The notes under the pieces were generated by a model. That model worked only from the letters and a program-made list of their open reading frames with translations, made no database searches and was not told where the DNA came from. 64,000 nt of DNA from positions 1-64,000 of the forward strand of contig JAWUYA010000007.1 of NCBI GenBank assembly GCA_034111045.1, in the 5' to 3' direction. The translations under genes were made by a program, and so were the position numbers. Source of the stretch: JALJPB01 sp034111045. GTDB lineage: Bacteria; Pseudomonadota; Gammaproteobacteria; Enterobacterales; Alteromonadaceae. This document shows positions 1-7,329 of the stretch, piece by piece (the first letter of the stretch is position 1; each line of letters starts with the position of its first letter).

Positions 1-1
1 A

Positions 2-220
2 AGACGAATTTTACAACTAGATAAATATTTTCCTTTTGTGAAAAATTGTGGAGTGTTTGCAAGGTATGGACTTTATAACTATATAAATGATAATAAACAA
101 GAAGTAAGCAATCGTGTATCAAGTAAAATTAAGGAACTACAGATATCGGGTGAATTAGAAAAGCTAGTTAAAGACGCTGAGATAAAAGCTTTATTACTAG
201 GTCCAGAGTACTTTTTGTGA
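2..220 (+). CDS. C-terminal fragment of an unidentified protein, possibly a periplasmic solute-binding protein
   Basis: The frame is open from the left edge of the window to a TGA at 218-220, so the gene starts outside. About 73 residues are visible. They are hydrophilic and lysine-rich, with a helical tail and an ending in ...PEYFL. The pattern of an aromatic/glycine stretch (ARYGLYNYIN) followed by a long amphipathic helix loosely resembles the tail of SBP_bac_3-type solute-binding proteins, but no motif settles it. A GTG at position 38 could be read as a start, but the open upstream frame argues for a partial gene. It lies 38 bases left of the IS3 element and may belong to the same accessory region. 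Confidence 0.45.
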   Translation, partial: RRILQLDKYFPFVKNCGVFARYGLYNYINDNKQEVSNRVSSKIKELQISGELEKLVKDAEIKALLLGPEYFL

Positions 221-258
221 ATAGACATTACAAATGAGATTATCTCAACAAGTCGACC

Positions 259-294
259 TGACCTGGTCAACTAAATTCAGACACCCTAGTTAAG
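259..294. repeat. IS3 terminal inverted repeat, left (orfB side)
   Basis: Thirty-six bases starting TGACCTGGTC and ending CCTAGTTAAG. They pair with 1495-1530 in inverted orientation, the strongest matches being the outer 10 and inner 12 bases. Confidence 0.7.
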
Positions 295-298
295 TTCG

Positions 299-1135
299 TT
301 AAGCTACCTTTTTCAATTCTCTTTTTTTACCTTCAAATTCATTAGGGCTTTGATAATCAAGATACGAGTGCATTCTTTTGCTGTTGTACCACATCGTGAT
401 GTAGTTCAGCACATCTTGTTGAGCTGCATAACGTGTTTGATAGTTACGCCAATGTACGCGTTCTTGTTTTAAACTACCAAAGAAGCTCTCTGCTACGGCA
501 TTATCCCAGCAACAACCTTTCTTACTCATGCTACCAACAAAACCATGTAACCTGAGTATTCGCCTATATTGATGACTCGCATATTGAACACCTTGATCTG
601 AATGTACTATCAATCCAGCTTTTGGTTTTCTCTGCCACATAGCCATAGTTAGTGCATCACAAACAAGTTGAGCTTTCATTCTTGTCCCCATGCTCCAACC
701 AACAACTTTACGGGAGTATAGGTCGATGACTATCGCCAAATATAACCAACCTTCTGAAGTCCATATGTAGGTAATATCTTGCACCCAAGCTTGATCAGGT
801 TGTTGAACATCAAAGTTCTGCTCAAGTTCGTTCGCGTAAACGGGTTTGTTGTGCTCGCTGTTTGTCGTTACTTTATATTTTTTCTTATAACGCACCCAAA
901 CGTTGGCTTCTTTCATTAATCGCGCTGTTTTTGTACGGCCAACAGGAAAGCTGAGCGTATTTAACGCTTTTTGAATACGTCTTTCGCCATAAGTATTATC
1001 GCTAAACTTTGCAATATCTTTCACCCATTCCAGCATCTCTTGATGGGTTGTATCAATAGGTCTTTGAGCCTTTCTTTTTTGATAACTATAATAGTTGTTA
1101 CTTTTAACACCCAATACGCGACACATCAGTATCAC
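299..1135 (-). CDS. IS3-family transposase OrfB (DDE integrase core)
   Basis: OrfB carries the rve-type catalytic domain of IS3 transposases. The DDE triad is visible as D in QDITYI, D in HSDQGVQYAS and E in AVAESFFGSLKQE. An HTH_21-like N-terminal part contains YGERRIQKALN. The GTG at 1135 is only a formal start. The same frame is open upstream to the A7 tract at 1207-1213, and the usual product of the family is an OrfAB fusion made by -1 frameshifting there. The C-terminus (...KRELKKVA) ends five bases inside the left inverted repeat. The reading frame itself shows no disruption. Confidence 0.85.
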   Translation of the reverse strand: MILMCRVLGVKSNNYYSYQKRKAQRPIDTTHQEMLEWVKDIAKFSDNTYGERRIQKALNTLSFPVGRTKTARLMKEANVWVRYKKKYKVTTNSEHNKPVYANELEQNFDVQQPDQAWVQDITYIWTSEGWLYLAIVIDLYSRKVVGWSMGTRMKAQLVCDALTMAMWQRKPKAGLIVHSDQGVQYASHQYRRILRLHGFVGSMSKKGCCWDNAVAESFFGSLKQERVHWRNYQTRYAAQQDVLNYITMWYNSKRMHSYLDYQSPNEFEGKKRELKKVA

Positions 1136-1206
1136 GGGCCAGATCTTCTTATGTTGGGCAATAAACGAATATTTTACTTCGTTTCCTTTGCAAAGAAGAC
1201 CGTCGC

Positions 1207-1213
1207 TTTTTTT
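1207..1213 (-). other. Putative -1 frameshift slippery site (A7) of the IS3 transposase
   Basis: Seven consecutive A on the coding strand, in the context TTA AAA AAA GCG of the orfA frame. A -1 slip here leads into the orfB frame (S-D-G-L-L-C-K-G-N-E-V-K...) and on to the DDE domain. In this copy a TAA at 1231-1233 lies upstream of the site, so ribosomes translating orfA would stop before reaching it. Confidence 0.6.
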
Positions 1214-1230
1214 AATATCTCACGCTCCAT

Positions 1231-1467
1231 TTATAGGCGCTTAACTTGAGCTTTAAGTTTACGGATTTCATCCTGCTCTGGCGTTAGCTTTCCATTTCCT
1301 CTAAAAGCATGACCATCATCATTTTCAGCTTCTTTGATCCATCGACCAATAACTTGAGCACTGACGTCTAAATTTCTAGCGGCTTCTGCTACAGCGTAGT
1401 TTTGATCTCTAACGAGTGCAATTGCATCTAGTTTGAATTCTTTTGAATATGTTTTACGGTTTTTCAT
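1231..1467 (-). pseudogene. IS3 transposase OrfA, truncated by a premature stop
   Basis: OrfA encodes the helix-turn-helix DNA-binding part of the IS3 transposase. The HTH_Tnp_1 pattern is clear: a YSKEFKLDAIALV start, then a VAEAARNLDVSAQVIGRWI helix-turn-helix. A leucine-zipper-like segment (DEIRKLKAQVKRL) is just beginning when a TAA at 1231-1233 ends the frame at 78 residues. After that stop the same frame continues with the expected family sequence (MEREILKKATVFFAKETK), so the TAA looks like a nonsense mutation of a Glu-type codon and not the natural end. A GGAGAG ribosome-binding site precedes the ATG at 1467. Confidence 0.7.
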
Positions 1468-1494
1468 TTGTCTCTCCAGTTAAGTCTATTATGT

Positions 1495-1530
1495 CTTAAC
1501 TGGGGTAGTCGTATCAATTAGACCATGTCA
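1495..1530. repeat. IS3 terminal inverted repeat, right (orfA side)
   Basis: Read inward from 1530 it begins TGACATGGTC and ends CCCCAGTTAAG, matching the left repeat at 25 of 36 bases. Its outer bases supply the last codons and the stop of the neighbouring unknown gene (stop at 1514-1516). Confidence 0.7.
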
Positions 1531-2110
1531 CTCTATTACCATCGCCATTTATATCTAATGATTCAAAATGTCTAAAACATAAATTATATTGATCGTTCGT
1601 GAGTTTAATGTTTGTTCCGATCATTTGGTCTTGACGTGACTGTCCTAAAGCTAGAGTTGGTTCTAACGTAGAAAATATAAATAGACTAAACATATCTACT
1701 AATATTAAGGCGTGCGCCATCCCTTCTTTATAATCACTATTTTTAAGGTGATGTTTACAAGTAGAAATTTTTTCAAGACATTTTCCTGCTTGAAAAGCAC
1801 CTATTACATGAGAATAATTGCTAAACAAGTGATAAGGTAAAGCATTAATTATCGGTTTTGTAGTCCCTTCTGTAGGTAATTCATTTTTTTCTAGGAATTT
1901 AAATATTCTTCCTTCAATGTTTGCTATAAGATTTATAGGGTCATAAAAATCATTATGTATGTTCATTTCATCAGTAGCACAGCCTGGTTCTATTACCGTA
2001 CTTGTTCGTAGTAAAATTGATTCTTTTTTGTAACCACTTCCAAATTTATTTCTTGTGATTGTAGTTTTTCCATCATGAGATTTAATTACTTTAATTTTTC
2101 TTTTATCCAT
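1514..2110 (-). CDS. Unknown protein coupled to the integrase; 3' end replaced by IS3 sequence
   Basis: I do not recognise this 198-residue protein. It begins basic (DKRKIKVIKSHDGKTTITRNK). The middle is soluble, with one moderately hydrophobic helix around residues 138-152, and the protein ends ...DINGDGNRVTWSN. Its ATG lies inside the integrase gene (8-base overlap), so the two are translationally coupled and the gene probably belongs to the integrated element. The final residues V-T-W-S-N and the TGA are encoded by the terminal inverted repeat of the IS3 copy. The natural protein was therefore longer, and this is a truncated, chimeric version. Whether it still works cannot be told. Confidence 0.55.
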   Translation of the reverse strand: MDKRKIKVIKSHDGKTTITRNKFGSGYKKESILLRTSTVIEPGCATDEMNIHNDFYDPINLIANIEGRIFKFLEKNELPTEGTTKPIINALPYHLFSNYSHVIGAFQAGKCLEKISTCKHHLKNSDYKEGMAHALILVDMFSLFIFSTLEPTLALGQSRQDQMIGTNIKLTNDQYNLCFRHFESLDINGDGNRVTWSN

Positions 2111-3347
2111 TATTTATTACCTTAAAATTGATAACCTTTTTATTAAAGTTTAATTTCCCTGTTTGGGCCTGTTCAATATGCTCAGACCACCAATACATTA
2201 ATTTACGTCTACGCTCTAAATATTCTGCGCGATTATATGCGCGTCTTACTTCATTTTTATCAACGTGGGCTAGTGCTGATTCAATCACATCAGGGTCAAA
2301 GCCTTGCTCATTTAAAATGGTACTCGCTAATGAACGTAAGCCATGAGCAACAAGTTTATCTTTGTAACCAAGCTTTCTCAGTGCTTTATTAGCGGCCTCT
2401 TTGTTGATTTGACGTGTTACTTGATCCGCAGGGAATAGGTATTGAGAATCATTACTCAATGGCTTTATGTCGCTTAAAATCATTAAGGCTTGCTCTGATA
2501 AAGGGACAGTATGTTGGCGCTTCATCTTCATGCGTTCGGCTGGTATATGCCATTGCTTATTTTTCAGGTCTATTTCATCCCATGTTGCTCCAGTGGCTTC
2601 ACTAGAGCGCACCATAGTATGTAGCTGCCAATAAATTAAATAGCGCGTTATTAGCTTCATGTTTGAATTATTTAACTGTGCTAATAGTTCGGGCAGTTCA
2701 TCGGGTTTAATGGTGGGCAAATGCTTTATGGTGGGTGTTTCAAAGGCTTTTTTTATACCCGCTAATGGATTAGTTTCAGCAACCCCTGTATTCAAAGCAA
2801 AGGTCATAATTGCGTTTAATCGTTGGCATATTTTACTGACTAACTCTAAGCTACCTTTGTTAGCCACTGCTTGAATGATATCAATGGTTTCTTTTGCTCT
2901 AATAGTGGTAATTGCGCGCTGGCCTAACTTGGGGAAAATATAGGTTTTTAATGAATTCCAGCAATTATCAGCTGTTTTAGCTTTTACTTTAGTTTGGTAT
3001 ATTTTAAACCAACTAGCGGCAACACTTTCCAAGGTGTCGTTTAATTTATTTGTTGCTAGTTGTTCTTTTTCTGCTCGGTCATCTTTTGGGTCAACATTAT
3101 CAGCTAGCAAGCCTTTAGCCTCTTGCCGTTTTTGTCTGGCCTCCGCTAACGTTATGTCAGGGTATGGGCCAAAACTCATGCTGGTTCTATTTTTGGTGAA
3201 GGGCTTTAAGTAGTCTAATAGCCAAGTTTTTGTGCCGTTTGGCCTAATTCTAAGCTGTAAGCCACCACCATCAGACAGCTTATAAGCCTTGTCGTTAGGT
3301 TTAGCTTGCTTAACTTCGGTATTTGTTAGTGGGTTTACTTTAGCCAT
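2103..3347 (-). CDS. P4-type tyrosine recombinase (island integrase)
   Basis: This site-specific integrase would insert or excise a genomic island at the neighbouring tRNA-Arg gene. It is 414 residues, normal for the P4/DUF4102 class. Residues 5-90 form the N-terminal arm-binding domain (LSDGGGLQLRIRPNGTKTW, FGPYPDITLAEAR), residues 100-200 the core-binding SAM-like domain, and 210-390 the catalytic domain. The active-site set is complete: R247 (MVRSSEATGATW), H335 and R338 (HGLRSLAST), H361 and the nucleophile Y371 (AYNRAEYLERRR). The gene lies directly downstream of the tRNA 3' end in the same orientation, the usual arrangement for these islands. Repeats at 3352-3398 lie in its promoter region. 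It overlaps the next gene by 8 bases. Confidence 0.9.
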   Translation of the reverse strand: MAKVNPLTNTEVKQAKPNDKAYKLSDGGGLQLRIRPNGTKTWLLDYLKPFTKNRTSMSFGPYPDITLAEARQKRQEAKGLLADNVDPKDDRAEKEQLATNKLNDTLESVAASWFKIYQTKVKAKTADNCWNSLKTYIFPKLGQRAITTIRAKETIDIIQAVANKGSLELVSKICQRLNAIMTFALNTGVAETNPLAGIKKAFETPTIKHLPTIKPDELPELLAQLNNSNMKLITRYLIYWQLHTMVRSSEATGATWDEIDLKNKQWHIPAERMKMKRQHTVPLSEQALMILSDIKPLSNDSQYLFPADQVTRQINKEAANKALRKLGYKDKLVAHGLRSLASTILNEQGFDPDVIESALAHVDKNEVRRAYNRAEYLERRRKLMYWWSEHIEQAQTGKLNFNKKVINFKVINNG

Positions 3348-3351
3348 AAAT

Positions 3352-3398
3352 GTAGTACCAATAAAACCATATTGTTCCAGTACTACATACAGTACTAC
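3352..3398. repeat. Short repeats upstream of the integrase (possible operator or arm sites)
   Basis: The nonamer CAGTACTAC occurs twice as a direct repeat (3378-3386 and 3390-3398, 12-bp period). GTAGTAC at 3352-3358 is the same core inverted. The group lies 5-51 bases upstream of the integrase start and about 115 bases from the tRNA end. Such repeats could be arm-type binding sites for the integrase or operators for its control. This is inference from position only. Confidence 0.35.
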
Positions 3399-3512
3399 TT
3401 AATATTTAGGTTGTCACTGATTATCATTGAGCGTTAATGGTTGCCAAAATGACTTTCTGTATTGATTTTATTGGGAAAGTTGTTCTTTATTGGTTTCTAT
3501 TAAATTAGAAGA

Positions 3513-3587
3513 TGGCGCTCTCGGCAGGAATCGAACCTGCAACCTAGACTCCGGAGGTCCATGTGATATCCATTTCACCACGAGAGC
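3513..3587 (-). tRNA. tRNA-Arg (anticodon CCG)
   Basis: The gene folds as a standard cloverleaf. It has a 7-bp acceptor stem GCTCTCG/CGAGAGC, D stem GTGA/TCAC, anticodon stem TGGAC/GTCTA with loop CTCCGGA (anticodon CCG, reading CGG), and T arm GCAGG-TTCGATT-CCTGC. The discriminator is G and the CCA end is encoded (TGG at 3513-3515 on the plus strand). Its 3' end faces the integrase gene and is the likely attachment site of the island on the left. I did not find a second copy of the tRNA 3' end in the window, so the distal att site is outside it or lost. Confidence 0.95.
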
Positions 3588-3835
3588 ACATCAGCAAGAG
3601 ATTCTATTCGATTACCCCCCCAATTTCTATAACGTTTTTGATATTTTTATTGTTTCATTACTATTGCGCCAGCGGATTAATAAGAACACCTGCTGACAGT
3701 GGCTTTGAATAAGTAGACTGCATTACGCAAAGTACATTAAAACAATGAGTTAACCGGGGCAGTTCATCGGACGCTGGGCATGTTGATGCTTTATTCGATG
3801 ATGATGAGCTTAAGCGCAAAAAACACGCTGATTAA

Positions 3836-3851
3836 GCCCCTTATTAGGGGC
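3836..3851. repeat. Small GC-rich inverted repeat
   Basis: GCCCCT-TATT-AGGGGC forms a tight 6-bp stem with a 4-base loop and no following T tract. It sits at the left edge of the decayed esterase, so it may be a relic of a terminator. Confidence 0.3.
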
Positions 3852-4119
3852 CACACTAACGCTGAAGTAATTGTTAATGAAAACCACGCTTGTGAGGTGA
3901 ATGTACTGCATGGTGTTGTTTTGTATTTAGATGGCCGCGTATTGCATTTTCGCCCCGCAAGCTCATCGCAGTTTAACCGCATACCTTGCCTTAAAAACCA
4001 AAGCAAAAATATTTGTGCCCGACTATCGCTTGGCCCCCGAACACAATTTTAATGCGGGTATTGATGATTGTTTAAGTAGCTATCAGTGGCTATCAGTGGC
4101 TATTACATCAAGTTTTTAG
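3850..4119 (+). pseudogene. Remnant of an HSL-family alpha/beta-hydrolase (esterase/lipase)
   Basis: Two overlapping frames together read like the N-terminal half of a hormone-sensitive-lipase-type esterase. The first ends EVNVLHGVVLYLDG (about 3892-3936). The second continues AYCIFAPQAHRSLTAYLAL and then VPDYRLAPEHNFNAGIDDCL, with the family's typical DYRLAPEH block. Where the oxyanion motif HGG should be, the first frame has DG followed by a 2-base deletion. The coding sequence stops around 4119, before the GDSAG nucleophile elbow. A 10-base direct repeat (TATCAGTGGC twice, about 4080-4100) lies near the break. It is a dead gene, probably native chromosome beside the island. Confidence 0.7.
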
Positions 4120-4154
4120 TGCTTTTTAGCGGTTGCTCACTAAAAGTTGACCGA

Positions 4155-5210
4155 CTATAGTCCAAACATCAGGTCAAACTTTGCAATAATACCCACTGAA
4201 AGTACACTGGGATCGTTACCAAAGTCAGGCACAATCTTGTCACCGTGTCCCTTGCCGTTTACGCTAAAATTAACATTGTCATCATTCTCTGTTTGAGCAT
4301 AAGCCACATACAAGATAAGATTTTTATTCATCATATAGTCATAGCCAATAGCATATTGCGTTACGTCATTATTATCATCTGCACTGCTAATGGCGATTTG
4401 TGTTTTAATTGTCCCTTTTTTACCCACAGCTATACTACCACCTAAGTAGTAACTGTCTCTGTCAGTGAGGACAATACCCGGCAAATCACTTTCCCTTTGC
4501 AGGCCCCCACCCAAAGTAAAGCCTTGTCCCTCATAACCCAGTGTCAGCGCCAATGCTTGGTGAGTTGATGCCTGTGCCGTATGTTGATTGATTCCGGCAT
4601 AAGCCAGGCCGATTTTTAGTTTGGACCAATGAAAATCACCTTTAATGATCAATTTATCGCTATTTTCTTGCCCCTCTTCAGGTTTATAGGTGACGGCGAT
4701 TGAGTTTCCCGCTATGTTAGGGCTTTGATAATAAATCACATTATCGAGTCTACCCGGCACACCCGACGCTTCCCACAAATTACCTAAGTCACCTACTTGG
4801 TCAGCAAACAGATTGTAATCATTCGCCCATTGATCTAATGCCGGCATATGGCCAATCAATATCTTGCCTAGGTTTCCTTTTAATCCGACGTAACTGGGGC
4901 GACCTTTAGTAAAAATTTGGCCGGAGGACTCTGCCCCTCCATTGCCATCGTTGCCGCCTTGCGCCGTTAAATCAACCCCGGTTTCATATTGAAAGATCAC
5001 CTGTAGATTATCGTCAAGCTGATAAGCTCCGTTAAATCCGAGTCGAGACGAATTGCTTGCCACATAAAGGCTTGAATTCTGACCGTCATCAATGCCATCA
5101 GCAGAGACATGACCCAAACCATAAAGGTGCAACTCACTGGCAAAGCTAGAATGGGCATAAATAAGTGAGGCGAACAGGGCCTGAATTACTTTATAATTGA
5201 TTTTAAACAT
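4155..5210 (-). CDS. Outer-membrane general porin (Gram-negative porin family), C-terminus extended
   Basis: This 351-residue protein has a signal peptide (about residues 1-24, cleavage after SSFA) and then alternating beta strands typical of a 16-strand trimeric porin. The first strand is ELHLYGLGHVSADG, and RLGFNGAYQLDDNLQVIFQYETG and the ...RPSYVGLKGNLGKILIGH loop-strand block are characteristic. It would sit in the outer membrane as a diffusion channel for small solutes. Porins normally end on a strand with a terminal Phe. Here SVGIIAKF is followed by six extra residues (DLMFGL) before the TAG, which looks like loss of a stop by a 1-base deletion in a T run. A GAGAGA ribosome-binding site precedes the ATG. 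The gene stands alone. Confidence 0.85.
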   Translation of the reverse strand: MFKINYKVIQALFASLIYAHSSFASELHLYGLGHVSADGIDDGQNSSLYVASNSSRLGFNGAYQLDDNLQVIFQYETGVDLTAQGGNDGNGGAESSGQIFTKGRPSYVGLKGNLGKILIGHMPALDQWANDYNLFADQVGDLGNLWEASGVPGRLDNVIYYQSPNIAGNSIAVTYKPEEGQENSDKLIIKGDFHWSKLKIGLAYAGINQHTAQASTHQALALTLGYEGQGFTLGGGLQRESDLPGIVLTDRDSYYLGGSIAVGKKGTIKTQIAISSADDNNDVTQYAIGYDYMMNKNLILYVAYAQTENDDNVNFSVNGKGHGDKIVPDFGNDPSVLSVGIIAKFDLMFGL

Positions 5211-5610
5211 CTCGAATATCTCTCTATTAATGGTTGTATATGATGTATCACCAGATAAGCAAGCAGCTAAGGTCTCGCCTTTGGCTTAGCAATACAGATT
5301 TAACATTGGAATGAAAATAAGCGGTATCAGATGGCATTTGTTCACCGATTGCTTACAATTAAAACTAACTCGCACAAGGCGGAAAGCTTTGTATACTGCT
5401 GTTTTTATTCGTTCTGTAACATTCTGACTATTCACTACCCCGCATCTGAACTATTGGGTCAAACGCTGAGGCGCCTCAAGCGCTTGAGTGATAACATTAA
5501 TGTGGATCATGGGATTTTGTTATCAACACGACTACCTTGTGTCAGTATGCCGTTGGCATACCTCATCAAAAATAATCGTGAGATAACTTAAACTCCGTCC
5601 AATGAACAGA
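5211..5610. other. Intergenic region between porin and chemoreceptor genes
   Basis: Four hundred bases with no supported gene. An 86-codon plus-strand frame at 5331-5591 has no recognisable domain and weak coding character. The region holds two overlapping palindromes at 5467-5488 and a small hairpin GTATGCC-GTT-GGCATAC at 5545-5561. The porin promoter should lie in its left part, since that gene starts at 5210 on the minus strand. Confidence 0.5.
5467..5488. repeat. Two overlapping perfect palindromes
   Basis: TGAGGCGCCTCA (5467-5478, 12 bp) and CTCAAGCGCTTGAG (5475-5488, 14 bp) share four bases. Both are perfect and much more GC-rich than their surroundings, so they may be a compact dimeric-protein operator or a hairpin switch. 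They lie about 260 bases upstream of the porin start and 120 bases past the chemoreceptor stop. Confidence 0.4.
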
Positions 5611-7287
5611 TTAAGTGGTAGAGAGTGTAAATCGCGATAGCATCGCTTTTAACTCTTCTGCTTGACCCGAGAGCTGCACTGCGGCCGATGCACTTAACTC
5701 AGCCGTTACTTTGTTATTCTGAGTTACACCATCAATTTCTACGACGTTTTGATTAATTAATTCCGCGCCAATAGCCTGCTCATTACTGGCCATCGCAATT
5801 TCAGCAACCAGCTCAGATGTTTTGCTTATCGTTTTAAAAATGCTCATTAAACTATCAGTGGTATCATTAGCAATATTGCTACCGTTTTCGCTTTTAACCA
5901 CTGCGTTGGCAATAAGCTTTGCAGTCTCTTGGGCGGCAACCGTGCTGCGCGCTGCCAAATTGCGTACTTCATCAGCGACCACAGCAAAACCTCGTCCTTG
6001 CTCCCCGGCACGCGCAGCCTCAATGGCGGCATTTAATGCCAATAAATTAGTTTGTGCTGCAATCTCATCAATCGTATTGATAAAACTTGAAATACCTTTA
6101 CTCGATTCAGATATTTCATTCATTGCCGCCACCATCACTTTCATCTTCTTTGTGCCTGCAGTTGCTTCTTGTTGTGCTTTATCTGACAAATTTTTGGCTA
6201 GATCAGCATTTTCGGCATTGGTGGCAATCTGGGTTGTTAACTGAGTAAGCGAACTAACGATAGTTTCTAGGGCGATAGATTGTTGTGAGACACCATCAGC
6301 CAATAAGGCACTACTTTCGGATATATCACTACTACCTTGGGAAATTTCATCACTGGCTGAGTTATTTTGCTTCAATACGTCATTTAAATTCTCAGACATG
6401 GCTTTTAATGCCAAACCTAAGGCATCATTATCTGAAGCTAATTCCGTTTTATGGTGTAGTTGACCATCCGCAATTTGCTTAGCCAGCAAAACTTTAGAGC
6501 TAAGACTGACCGTCATATTCTTCATTTCGGCGTAAATCCCGGTCGCTTCGCGGTTGTTATAAACCTCGAATGACAGGTCACCCTGCGCTATTTTTTTAAC
6601 TAGGCTTACAATGGTACTTGGTTCACCGCCAAGCTCTGACAGTATGTGTCGGGTCAACCAAGAGGCAATAAATATGCCACAGATAATAGCAAATAAGGTA
6701 CCTAAAATTGTTGCGTTGATAACCAGCGCCTCGGTAGCTACTAATGAGATAATTCTGCTCTTCATTAAACTACTTTCTCTGGATTTAAAGGTGTCTATCT
6801 GACCTCTAAATTTGTCAAAATATACCTTGCCTTTTTTTTGCCCAACAAGTGCGGCGATATCTGCCATGGATTTTTCATCGCCAACTTTGCCCCTAAGAAG
6901 AATGATGGGGTCAGTGACATTACGTCGCCAGTCACCAATTGTGTTAGCAATTTCTTGCAGCAACAAGACTTGGCTGGGATTATCAGCCACGGTATTTGAT
7001 AGCTCCTTGACTAGTCGGGTGAAGGCCTTGCGACCTGCATTATAAGGTTCTAAAAATTCAGTTTCCCCAGCCAATAAAAAACCTCTCATGCCGGTTTCCA
7101 TGTTAACGCCAGCGGCCTCGATTTTAGAGGCTTTATCTAACACTTTATAAGTATGTATTACCCAGAAAAAATCGGACTGTAATGACTTAACACTGGTATA
7201 AACAACCGAGGTCATTATCAGCATTAACGCCAAAATAATGCCATACCCTAATGACAATTTCGTCTTAAACTTTAGTTGCTCTAACAT
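5611..7287 (-). CDS. Methyl-accepting chemotaxis protein with CHASE3 sensor domain
   Basis: This 558-residue inner-membrane receptor would signal to CheA/CheW. Residues 12-32 are the first membrane helix and 40-175 the periplasmic sensor, with the CHASE3 signature METGMRGFLLAGETEFLEPY. Residues 182-208 form the second membrane helix, 210-262 the HAMP domain, and from about 300 the coiled-coil signalling domain. The hairpin tip EIAAQTNLLALNAAIEAARA and the following GRGFAVVADEVRNLA are intact (408-446). There is no C-terminal NWETF-type pentapeptide, so it would depend on other receptors or a tail-independent CheR. It is an orphan gene. Two palindromes upstream (7330-7374) suggest dedicated transcriptional control. 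The ligand is unknown. Confidence 0.93.
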   Translation of the reverse strand: MLEQLKFKTKLSLGYGIILALMLIMTSVVYTSVKSLQSDFFWVIHTYKVLDKASKIEAAGVNMETGMRGFLLAGETEFLEPYNAGRKAFTRLVKELSNTVADNPSQVLLLQEIANTIGDWRRNVTDPIILLRGKVGDEKSMADIAALVGQKKGKVYFDKFRGQIDTFKSRESSLMKSRIISLVATEALVINATILGTLFAIICGIFIASWLTRHILSELGGEPSTIVSLVKKIAQGDLSFEVYNNREATGIYAEMKNMTVSLSSKVLLAKQIADGQLHHKTELASDNDALGLALKAMSENLNDVLKQNNSASDEISQGSSDISESSALLADGVSQQSIALETIVSSLTQLTTQIATNAENADLAKNLSDKAQQEATAGTKKMKVMVAAMNEISESSKGISSFINTIDEIAAQTNLLALNAAIEAARAGEQGRGFAVVADEVRNLAARSTVAAQETAKLIANAVVKSENGSNIANDTTDSLMSIFKTISKTSELVAEIAMASNEQAIGAELINQNVVEIDGVTQNNKVTAELSASAAVQLSGQAEELKAMLSRFTLSTT

Positions 7288-7329
7288 TATTTATTTCCAT
7301 TTATTTTTATATTGTTAATGTTAATGTTG

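Larger units (their letters stand above)
259..1530 (-). mobile_element. IS3-family insertion sequence with imperfect 36-bp terminal inverted repeats
   Basis: The element is 1272 bp, a normal size for IS3. It carries orfA and orfB on the minus strand and is bounded by inverted repeats at 259-294 and 1495-1530. The repeats match at 25 of 36 positions, and both begin with TGAC when read inward, as is usual for IS3 ends (TG...CA). An inner 9-bp inverted copy of CCAGTTAAG (1477-1485 against 1495-1503) could form a hairpin at the transposase-proximal end. The bases just outside (ACC on the left, CTC on the right) are not a matching 3-bp target duplication. Either flanking DNA was rearranged after insertion or the ends are off by a few bases. 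OrfA carries a premature stop, so this copy is probably immobile on its own. Confidence 0.85.

Noticed and set aside
3490..3696. 68-codon plus-strand frame over the tRNA gene
   Set aside because: Antisense of tRNA-Arg(CCG), which folds correctly.
5331..5591. 86-codon plus-strand frame between the porin and the chemoreceptor
   Set aside because: No domain, no ribosome-binding site, and it crosses the GC-rich palindromes. Coding character is poor.
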